Source of the DNA: Paraphysomonas bandaiensis
Taxonomy: Eukaryota; Chrysophyceae
Length of the DNA stretch: 64,000 nucleotides
Assembly (NCBI GenBank): GCA_965644295.1
Contig: CBFFRP010000377.1
Location: 124,001 to 188,000 of the forward strand
Reading direction: 5' to 3'
A program made the translations under genes and the position numbers. How positions within the stretch are numbered: the stretch's first letter is position 1; each line of letters begins with the position of its first letter. Shown one piece after another: positions 47,677-57,200 of this stretch. Below the pieces are notes generated by a model, which made no database searches, was not told where the DNA came from, and saw only the letters and a program-made list of their open reading frames with translations.

Positions 47677-48133
47677 TGAGTGTCTAATTATTAGCAAAAT
47701 ATAGGCGTGTAAGTGTCAAAACTAGTGTAGCAAAACAATTTAACAAATAGTGCTTAACTCTGATAATATCCTACTATCTAGCGCTACGAAAGCTCTTGTG
47801 CGTCACTGCACGCACCAAGGTGCAACCACTTCCGCTCTCTGTCCTCTAGGTAAACAGCCTAGATGCTTGACTTCAGTAGGCAGCCCAATACCTCGGATGC
47901 CCTTGAGCCTTGAGGTGGGCCCATTTCCGGATGCCTGTTTATATACGTCAAGGCCTAAGACGTCTACACAAGTGACTTTAACTATAGTGCCCCTTGTACC
48001 ACACAAGCATTTGGCTATGAGTAGGCAGAACGTTATCTGCTGACTATATATGGGGCTCAGTTTCCCGGAGAAATATCTCCGGTACGTATCCCCCAGCAGA
48101 ACACCACGAAAAGGTGTGAGTCCGACTTTGTTG
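47677..48133 (+). mobile_element. Repeat family 1 copy C, nearly complete
   Basis: Left end TGAGTGTCTAATTATTAGCA, then all body blocks in order, ending GTGTGAGTCCGACTTTGTTG. Contains the perfect palindrome CCGGAGAAATATCTCCGG at 48065-48082. The right terminal repeat is not recognisable. Confidence 0.78.
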
Positions 48134-48351
48134 AGGGAGAAATCTCACAAACGAAAGGTCTCGTCTTCCCCATCATCCCCTTTCTCTTCATGGAATTCAC
48201 CTTCGTCGACAGGTACATCATTTATCAAAAAGCGTTTCACCTATGCTTTTTCAGGGCGGTTCAGTTCTGCTTCCCTACCAGGATCGTTGTGAAGGTGCTC
48301 AATTAGTTCTTTGACAGCAATCTTGTTGCTAGTCTGGTGTTCTGAGGTTAA

Positions 48352-48513
48352 AGTGTATACCAGGAATAGGGAAAAATATATTGCCATATAGTGTGAGCTA
48401 CTTTAACAGACACAATATTGATGGAATATTTGACCACTCCACCAATCAATATATTTTACAATATATTCCAATATCTTGTATATTGTTCCCTATCCCTGGT
48501 GTATACTAACCCT
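48352..48513. mobile_element. Repeat family 3 (short TIR element), copy 2
   Basis: The left end GTATACCAGGAATAGGGAAA and the right end, read in reverse, GTATACACCAGGGATAGGGA form imperfect terminal inverted repeats around about 110 bp of AT-rich sequence. It shares the CAGGG(A/C)TAGGRAACAATATA core with copy 1. Confidence 0.62.
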
Positions 48514-48896
48514 TATACTACATCCAAGCCTTCTATACTAACGAGTGACAACATACATAATGGGTTCGTACGTATTACGTATGATCAGTAGCAATACAGC
48601 TTAAAATGCTATACATATAATATAAATGCCAGCTAATAATTGGCAATCATTGCCAACAAAGTAAAAAAAAACAAGTAATTGTAACGCAAGCCTGAAAAGA
48701 CTCTCTTTACGATCTTACCGAGCAAATACCTTAATAACATATAGTGCATATTTTATTGTATTCCTGGAAAGTTATCATAAACTTCCCCTAACAGTCAAGT
48801 AAACGTACTGTTGTCGTAAAAGTAATTTCACGCCACAACCTAACCGCACAACTTAGAACACAGTAAAAAAACTAACATACAGTAAAAAGTAGTTAT

Positions 48897-50539
48897 TTAT
48901 CCAGTATCATCTTCCTGCTCCATTCGAGTAATATATTTTTGTAGGTCAACTATATCTTTCCCTTCTAACTCTGTCAATTGTTTAATGAACACTTCATCGC
49001 AATTATCATCTTCCTGTTCGGTGCTCTTCACACTGGATACGGATTCGTTTAAAATCCAATCACTCGAGACGACACCATTGCTCCCTATCTCTTCCGATGA
49101 GATCTTCCTTCGTTTGAATTGAGAACTCACACATTCGCTATCATCACCCTCCTCGCTATTAGGTGTAAGCTCTTGCACAAACAAATTCAAGCTGCACGTG
49201 TCAGCGTAAGACCCGACAACAAATGTCGGGAATTCTATGACCCGTTTGCCTATAAATACTGGTTGAAAACAGTTACATAAAATGCATGAATTCTCACCTT
49301 CAAGCGCAGACTTTAGCGTAAATGTGAGAGGAACCTGATTTGGCAGCACTGCAGATTATATCGACTAACGTTGAGACGCAGTTTAATACCTCGTAGTAGA
49401 CTGGATTGCTTGCTGGGGAGGGAATTTTCTGGACAAGGCAACGGAGATTGTATTTCCCAGCACGTAGGGACCTCAGGTGGTGACGATTAGCTAATTCATC
49501 CTTTGGTTGAACTTATTTCAGATTTAAACAAAACGAAACACGTACTAACCGATGAGGTATTGAGCAAGGAGAAAATGACTTCCTGAAGTTGTGTTTCCTC
49601 ATCCACAGAAGCAGCAGTTACCCCCAGCAATGTACCATCGTCTGAGAGGCCGTTAAGATCAAACTGCAATAGAGAAGGCGCTGCAGGATTTGGTCGCATG
49701 ATAAATATCACATGAACCCGCCATAATATCTTATCTGCCTGTGATATATGTAATAAATATCAGCAAGGTGGCGTATCCACTCACATCTTTTCTATATCTG
49801 GTCGTATTGAGTTTCCGCTTACTCATACCTGTCGGTACAAGAGACAAGTCCACACCATGTTGTCTCGCCTATATAGCCACGCAACTCTTAAAATTAAGAG
49901 ATGTATACTGACGACAACCCACCCCCTTGAGGAGCTTGACAGAACTAGCGGACTGTCCACTGAGGGGTGCCGCAAGCACGTCACCCATGGATTCTGCTTT
50001 GGCGAGCTTGCTCAAGGATCCGCTCTGTCTCTTAGGCACATTGCCGCCTGCGATACACATACACATATTATGCACTGCATACAGAGACAGAGTTGACTGA
50101 CCAGTGACACGCATCGACCTTTGAGCAGCATATTTAGTCTGTAAGGTATCTTCTAAGAAGTGAAAATCTACACAAACAGCATGTTCAGCATACTCAACAT
50201 AACACATCAACTCCGAACCGTTTCTCAGCTCAGAGTCTCCGAACTTATCGATAGGAACAAACGGTGTTCTGTTTCTCTTGCCCGTACAGCCCGTCTACAG
50301 GAGAGTTAGCGCACTGTGGCGATATCGTACCTCATTACCTGACTCTTATGTTTCTTGCAGCAGTCACAGCTACAGAATCGTATCGAGCATCCCGGACACT
50401 TATAGCGCAGAGGGTTAATGCTGCAGACCTGTGCATAACATAACATCAGATCAATGGTGCATGAGAGACTTTGTGATGCTACTTCACAGAGAGGAGGTGG
50501 ACTAGAGTCCCGATCAGATTCTTCCAGATATAAAGACAT
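48897..50539 (-). CDS. ZNHIT6: Box C/D snoRNP assembly protein BCD1/ZNHIT6
   Basis: Nine exons: 50483-50539, 50339-50428, 50102-50294, 49923-50047, 49785-49868, 49550-49738, 49390-49500, 49298-49334 and 48897-49249 (412 aa). All phases fit. The first intron join restores an HIT-type zinc finger: CEVCSINPLRYKCPGC, then RFCSCDCCKKHKSQTGCTGK. Next come RTPFVPIDKFGD, the BCD1 signature GVDLSLVPTGMSKRKLNTT, and RVIEFPTFVV near the position where BCD1 proteins have VIIEYPTLHVVL. The tail is acidic. The family protein acts in the nucleus with R2TP/NUFIP to build box C/D snoRNPs. The acceptor before 49500 (CCAAAG) is pyrimidine-poor and is the weakest join. Head-to-head with SNRPG. Confidence 0.9.
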
Positions 50540-51018
50540 TGTAAAGGATCAACTGGACTTAATGTCAACTGGACTTAATGGAGTCGAGCTCACTCCATTG
50601 TGACCACTCTGCTCGCCTGTACTGTACTACAGTGTACCGCTGTACCGCTGTACTTATACCAGTGTCTCGTCTCATTGGATGAGATCAGATGAAGAGTGGC
50701 CACGCATGTATACCGCTATACCACTGGAATACGATAGAAATACCCAGACGTAGAGCACTTGCCTACAGTACATACCATACCATACCATACGATACCATAC
50801 CATACGATACCATACCATACGATACCATACCATACAGAGTACGCATACATACAGTGGTATACCATTTACACACACACACTACATGCATCTGCTGGTTGCA
50901 TACATGATTCATACTGTCATACTGCTGCAGAAGTATACACGACAGACTGGAGGGGCGAGCTGCATATAGTCTCACACACAATCGTTAGCAGAGTCTTACA
51001 TATATTTTGTGCGCAATT
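50540..51018. promoter_or_regulatory. Divergent region between BCD1 and SNRPG
   Basis: 479 bp with a CCATA/CGATA pentamer run at about 50768-50837, GTACCGCTGTACCGCTGTAC near 50634, and GTATAC sites near 50708 and 50854. Presumed bidirectional promoter. No supported gene. Confidence 0.5.
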
Positions 51019-51391
51019 ATGGCATCTAAAGGACCGAATCTCAAGTATTTAGCTACTTGCCTTCCACTTAATTTGGTAACACGTGTTTGCAGGTCTTACC
51101 TTGACAAAACTGTTTCTCTCCACCTGAATAAGGGCAGAACTGTATCTGGAACTCTGCGAGGATTCGACCAGTTTATGAATGTTGTTCTTGGTGATGCTGT
51201 TGAGGAGGTCTCGGCGACGGAGAGTAGAAACATTGGAATGGTGGTGAGTATATTATCGAAGTCATTTCCACAACTATTTAACCAATCGATTTCGCAGGTT
51301 ATACGTGGGAATAGTATCGTACAGGTATGTTATATATGTTGCGCATTCGGTATATATTTAATTATATGTACAGTTTGAGATGCTGAGGTAA
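51019..51391 (+). CDS. SNRPG: Small nuclear ribonucleoprotein G (Sm G)
   Basis: Four exons, 51019-51044, 51093-51243, 51298-51324 and 51374-51391, give 73 aa (human SmG is 76). The Sm1 motif is SYLDKTVSLHLNKGRTVSGT with LRGFDQFMNVVL. The Sm2 motif IGMVVIRGNSIVQFEML is rebuilt across two introns. SmG is one of seven proteins in the Sm ring that binds U1, U2, U4 and U5 snRNAs. Introns are 48-54 nt. The last exon has only six codons including the stop. Confidence 0.95.
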
Positions 51392-52770
51392 CAAGTGCAT
51401 TGGATGGGGAGAATTTTAGTACTGGCTGTCTTCTGCCTTATACCTTAAGCCTTTAAAAATTTACGCGTCCTTACAAAATTACTTGACTTCTATCGACGTG
51501 ATACGTCATACTTTCTACATAGGTGAGCCGCTTGCTACGTGACCAATTAGTATTACAAGAGTCACTAAAATTTTACGGCATCTGTCGGCGCAATAGAAAT
51601 TATTAATGTCAATGCAGCATCGAAACTCGTAGGGATAACTTAGGATACTAAAGATTTAGTCTATATCACTACAGCTTTGCTGAATCGTATAGTACAGCGC
51701 GTTATACTTCATAAAGGTGGTTGAAACGTATAGCGACACCTGCTTTTGTAAAAACCTTGAGTTCAGTGTCGAATCCGAGTCGGTTGAGTCGTAACTTGTA
51801 ACTTTAACTGACATCTCGCTACCAAATAAAGAACTGATCTTAGTAATAGTAAAACGATGTTGTGATTATTAGAGTGTAAGTAATGAACACGATAGAGTGA
51901 GAATTATATATAACAATATTAAACATAACTATCATGCAAAACGGAATAGTTAGAAGTGTAACTGATAATGACGACGTTATGATGACGATCATGTATCTTC
52001 AACAGATACTCTCTCTAATTCAGTTCATGATATATTTCATTGAACATTATAACTCACAGATACAATCTTGTATTAAGCTGAATCCTAATAGTTCAGTCAC
52101 GGATGAGAAAACCAGCTACCGCCTGCGAATATATTTATAATTTATACTGTATGTCGCAACATATCCAGTATAAATGATATGTAGGGACTGTGAATTTTAA
52201 CTGAAATAGTGTCGACCCAAGTAATTTAATATGTGATATTACACACGTGTTCACTGAATGATGCATGAGTAGAGAAAAGGAAATTCAACATCTGTCCACT
52301 ACAACTCTGCGGGTACGACATCATATTACACTATCTATATACTAAATATGCCACACGCATTTTAGATCATTCATAAGACTCTTTTTTGCCTCAACACAAT
52401 CTACTTGTTTGTCCTTATATTGAAGGGATCATGTCGTTCCGGCTCATGGGAGCCTCAATAGAAGTATTCAAAATCTAGGTTACTTCCTTCGGCAGGTATT
52501 AGTATTCATATGCATTGTGTGTGGGACCAGTTGATTAGACTGGCCCTAACCTTAACTATATCGTTATCATTGTTTTTCATCTCCGGTTTTGTACAGTTCA
52601 ATATGTCTTGGCCACAGCATGGATTCATACGGTGGTTCTAAAAATCATAATAATCGCATCGTTATTTATTAATTTCGTAAAAACAACAATTCCTGACGCC
52701 TTACTAAGGCATCTCCTACCCACAACAAATAGACAAAGAGCTATAAGGCATCAATATATATCGCAAACAC
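51392..52770. other. Convergent spacer with a family 2 repeat
   Basis: About 1.4 kb. 51850-52095 is related to the insertion at 23795-24075. The rest is AT-rich. Frames at 51934-52140 and 52608-52826 are short and without family resemblance. Confidence 0.55.
51850..52095 (+). repeat. Repeat family 2, second copy
   Basis: Shares GATGTTGTGATTATTAGAGT, TATCTTCAACAGATAC, TAATTCAGTTCATGAT and TTCATTGAACAT with 23795-24075, in the same order and orientation. The ends are not sharply defined here. Confidence 0.7.
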
Positions 52771-53685
52771 CTAGTCAAACAGACTCACAGTATTGTCGCT
52801 CTCTTGTTGTGTTATGTAGGCATTGATATCCATAGTAGAGGGGTCAAGCAACTGAGGGGAGGTCTCTTTTGCTGCGCTCTTCTGGGTATCATTAATGCTG
52901 GTGATTGGGGCGGTATTGGTTTCCTTTGATGAAAGCATGTCTTCCATCTCAGCGAACACATCCTCACTTTGCAATGATAAGTCCTCCATGTATATCTGGG
53001 GGTGTGGCGCAGACGGTTCCGCTGTGGGTTCATATTGGCGCACACTGCTCTTGCCAAACATGCCAAAGTCCAATTCTTCCCGCTCCATTATACGCCCAAC
53101 TCCTAAGTCTTCGAACTACCGCACAACAAGTGATACAAAGCACTGAATATAAATCCCATATACCTTATCCTCTGTCTCACTGTCACTGTCCCTTCCTACA
53201 CGCACATTGCCTTTGCTCATTGTTTTCATGGATGTACCATCCCCATATCCGAAGAGCTCCTCTTCCATATTTTCGGGCGCCCTCATGGATACAGCATCGT
53301 CCTTCCGCAAAAATATATTGTCGTCCGACTCAAAAACAGATGCAGGAAGCTGCTTAGGCGGAGCGACATTCCTATTCTGAGGCACTACAACTTTGCCCTC
53401 AGGAGAATCGGAGTTCGAGTGTGTGGATTTCGTCTCAGTGGGCTGCTGTCTCTCTGTCCTGTGACCACTAGATGCGGAACGAACAGAACAAAAGGGCTCC
53501 GAGTTATCAGGCCTAGAAGCAAGAGAATTAACAAGGTCTTTAGAATGACCCCGGCTATTCTGCTCAGTTTTGGACTCTTGTTGAGAGCACTCGTCATCAT
53601 CCCCACCACACTCATCACTCACCGGCGAAGACATCATTGCAGTGAGTGGGTCATCGAATACTCTTTCTCGTTTAACAGCTGCCAT
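52771..53685 (-). CDS. Acidic low-complexity protein of unknown function
   Basis: Exons 53164-53685 and 52771-53115, joined by a 48-nt intron, give 288 aa. It starts MAAVKRERVFDDPLTAMMSS and is rich in Ser, Glu, Asp and Gln. Short hydrophobic-acidic patches are conserved-looking: MEEELFGYGDG, MEREELDFGMFGK, and YMEDLSLQSEDVFAEMEDML. It ends in SLFD. No domain, signal peptide or membrane helix is visible. The clean splice join and the regular position opposite SNRPG support it as a real gene. I do not recognise it. It could be an intrinsically disordered adaptor. Its start lies 100 bp from the ATAC array that holds the retrotransposon. Confidence 0.6.
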
Positions 53686-53784
53686 TTATAAGTACTTCCA
53701 AAAGTAGACGACAGCTTCAACTTTTATCTCTACATTCAAATCGTTACTTCGTAGTTAACTCTACTATCATAGTTCATAGACCAG

Positions 53785-54084
53785 ATACATACATACATAC
53801 ATACATACATACATACATACATACATACATACATACATACATACATACATACATACATACATACATACATACATACATACATACATACATACATACATAC
53901 ATACATACATACATACATACATACATACATACATACATACATACATACATACATACATACATACATACATACATACATACATACATACATACATACATAC
54001 ATACATACATACATACATACATACATACATACATACATACATACATACATACATACATACATACATACATACATACATACATAC
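53785..54084. repeat. (ATAC)n microsatellite, left part, about 75 units
   Basis: This array directly abuts the 5' LTR. The same motif in the same phase resumes after the 3' LTR, so the array was split by the insertion. Confidence 0.98.
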
Positions 54085-54276
54085 TGTGGCATGAAACTCC
54101 TAGTTTTAGGGCTGGGAGTTTCTTTCCTTCGGGAAACGTGGGGTTTCCCTTCAGGATACGGTAGTCTAGTGGCTGTAGTTTCATGCCAGACTAGTCATAC
54201 ATGATTCTTATATGCGTAATAATCATTATATTCCTAGTCAAGGCCTTTTCTTGTTGTTTCGCGTAGTTCCATCACA
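54085..54276 (+). mobile_element. 5' LTR of the Ty3/gypsy element
   Basis: 192 bp beginning TG and ending CA (TGTGGCATGAAACT to TTCCATCACA). It differs from the 3' LTR at three positions. TGGCATGAAACT near its start and AGTTTCATGCCA at 54177-54188 form a 12-bp inverted repeat. Flanked by ATAC on the outer side. Confidence 0.95.
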
Positions 54277-54297
54277 ATATCGATATTTGAACGAATT

Positions 54298-57200
54298 ATG
54301 ACTAGACGCACGAGAAGTGCTAAGAGAAGTGAGGAAGAGAAGATAGAGGAACGGGATCAAGAGGAACCCATGGCTTCCACCTCGAGGGAGGAGGAGGAAG
54401 AGGCAGTAGTCTCTAGTTCGGAGCTTCCAACGCAGAGGGTTGCGGAGGAAGAGTCATTAACTACTCCGAATGTGGAGGTAGTGAATGAAGGAAATCAAGG
54501 AAATCCAGAGGGGGAGTCTGGATGGGAAGTGGAGACTTGGGCTGCGCTGGGAGAAGCGACAGTCGATGAAGAGGGTTTGTCACTTCCTCCAAACTCTAGT
54601 TCTGAGCGGGAAAGGGTTGACCCGCAGAGTGAGGAGAGAAAGATAAAGATCGCCCGAAAGAGGGAGATTAGGGAGAAGATTAGGGAGAATAAGGAATGGG
54701 AGGCCTCTAGAAGGAGCAGAGAGTCTCCCAAAGGGGGGGAGGAGAGGAGTTCCTCCGAGGAATCTGATAGGTCAGAGAGATCGAGGGAGAGATCTCGCAG
54801 TTATTCCGACTCCGGGGGGGAGGAATATGAAGAGCGGGGAAGGTCCCGCAGGCGCTCTTCCTCAAGGAGAGAGGAGTATTATGAGCGGAGTGGGAGATCG
54901 AGAAAGGGACGATCGAGGGATCGAAGTAGTAGATCCTCGGGTAGAAGATCGAAAAGATCTCGTCGCGAAGAGAGCTCCAGAAGGTTGAGAGCCTCTGAGC
55001 TAGAATTGGAAAGTCTGCGGCAAGAGGTGCAGCAGTTAAGGTCGTCGTTGGAGGGACAGCGTTCGACGGGAGGGGACAGGTCCGGAGGAGCACCTGCCAT
55101 ACCGCAACAAAGCAGTATAGGGAGGGCAGAGGAAGCTAGCTCGTCCAGTAGTACCCTCCTGGTTACGTCTAATGACGTTCCTCCATTAGTCGCGCTGACT
55201 TATGACGCGGTGGAGGATTATATTGAGAAGTGTCGCCTTTACTTTCACAAGAGTGGTGGGAGAGAGGTAGACCGATCGCTAATCTCGGCCAAAATGGCGG
55301 CGAAGATAGACTTTATGAGGGGAGACGTTAACGGGAAAGTTGACGACTGGAAGGATCCGAAGGTGTTACCGTCGGAGGATTTCTATGCGTTCCTTCGTAA
55401 GATGGTGAAGGATCAGGGGCATGTGGAGGTAGTGGAACCTTTTCAACATATTCGCGAGTGGGCTCGCGAGGTTCGCACCTTCCGGAATGTCAAGGATGTT
55501 ATGGACTGGGGTGCGGACCTCAAGTTAAAATTGGAAAAGGAGGAAGGATCCGGCACATGGGAGGAGAATAAGGTTTGGATCGAAGATTTCAAACGTTCCC
55601 TCCGGATTGATCTTCCGTTCCATGATCAGGCTCGAAGGAACAGATTTCTGACTGAGAAGGTTCAGCCCATTTTTGAGAGTTTGTCAGAGGACAAGCGAAA
55701 TTTGTTGGGTTATTTGACGGCCTTGCACAAAGCCGTTACAGCTATTAGGGATGGCTGGGAGGCTGTGGGGCCTTTTGACTTATTTGTGGCAAGGCAGTGG
55801 CCCCGAGGATCGATGGGAGGACGATCCGAGGCTGACCAACGGGATCGGAAGGGGGCCGATCAACGGGAGAGAAAGCGCACGCATTCACCTGCGAGGAGTT
55901 CGCAAGGGGGTTCGACTAGTGCTGGAAAAGCGCCAAAGAGAGCAAAGAGTAGCTCTCAAACGGATGTGTCAAAAGTGCCAGATTCAGATCGATGCAATGT
56001 GTGTGGTCGCCCAAGGGAGTGGCACAAGAGTGCGGAGTGTCCACTTAAGCAAGCTGCGGGGGCGAACTTGGATCCAAACGTAAAGTGGAGAGAGTGTGCA
56101 GTGGCTAAGGATATTTTGGCCAAGAGGGGTCAACATACTTTGCCTAGAGAGGGATGGGTCTTAAGGCAAAGCGGTTCATATGGAAAGGGCTCCAAGGGTG
56201 AGTCCCATGATGTGTATTCTGATGTTATGGCTATTATGGCCCTTAAGTCTTTTTCTTCATTGCCATTCATAACGGTTGTTGTATGCAATGAACAGGGAAG
56301 GAAAAGGACATGTAAAGCTCTACTGGATACGGGTGCGTCGGCTAACTTTATTAGTAAGGATGTAGCTGAATGGTTAGTAGATAGTGGTTCTATTCCTATT
56401 CCCGTAAGTAAGAATATTGCTGGGGGTTTTAAATCAGCAAGTGCTTTGTGTGAGAGGGGTGTGTCCCTCAATGTAGAGATCTTTACGGAGGTAAAGGAAC
56501 CTCCAGTGTTGCAAGCTCGCATAGATGCATGGGAGTTAGATCTAAATTTTGAATTGATTTTAGGGGTACATACTGTACGTAATTTAGATTTAGTAGTGCA
56601 GTGCCCTAGTGCTTTCATGAGCTCAGATAAGGCTCGAAGGGTAGCCGACGTAGTGGGAGACAGTGCATTCCCTCTTGCGAGAGAGAGAGATGATCAGTCC
56701 GGGGGAGCAGTGTCTCCGAGCCTTGGCGTGCACGCGTCTTACCCTTGTGGGGGGGAACGAGCCAGCGTTCGTCTTCCATTGCGTAAAAATTATAATCTTG
56801 AGGTTCGAGGGAAGTTGGCCCCTCTGGAAGTAGGAATCAGTGACAAAGGGGAGGATTGGTCGTACCCAGCGGAGGAACAGCTGCTTTCGCTGGGAGAAGA
56901 TCTTTCAAATTTCTCAAAAAGGTCGGCATGGGACCGAGAGGATATGAAAGAAATTCGCAACGATCAGTTGGAATCCATTGACTCTGATTATCTGGACTCG
57001 GAGGGTGAGTCTCCTACGATTCCGGAAAAGGTTTATGGGTCACCGGACTTACAAGAAAAGATTCGTGGGGTCCTGGTGAAGTATAAGGACATCTTTCGAT
57101 TAGAAATTCGGAAGGGAAAACCCGCGAAGTTAGAACCGTTTGAGCTCGAGGTCCGGAACCCGGAGGAAACGTGGTTTATACCGGCAAATAAATTGCCTCC

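Larger units (their letters stand above)
45514..48896. other. Convergent AT-rich spacer with several TIR elements
   Basis: About 3.4 kb between the 3' ends of the C45-like gene and BCD1. It contains two related TIR elements (45826-46113 and 48352-48513), family 1 copy C, and a diverged family 1-like stretch near 46890-46985. No host gene was found. Much is very AT-rich. Confidence 0.6.

Noticed and set aside
50768-50837. CCATA/CGATA run as a telomere-like or satellite array
   Set aside because: Only about 70 bp of irregular pentamers within a promoter region. Simple-sequence slippage explains it.
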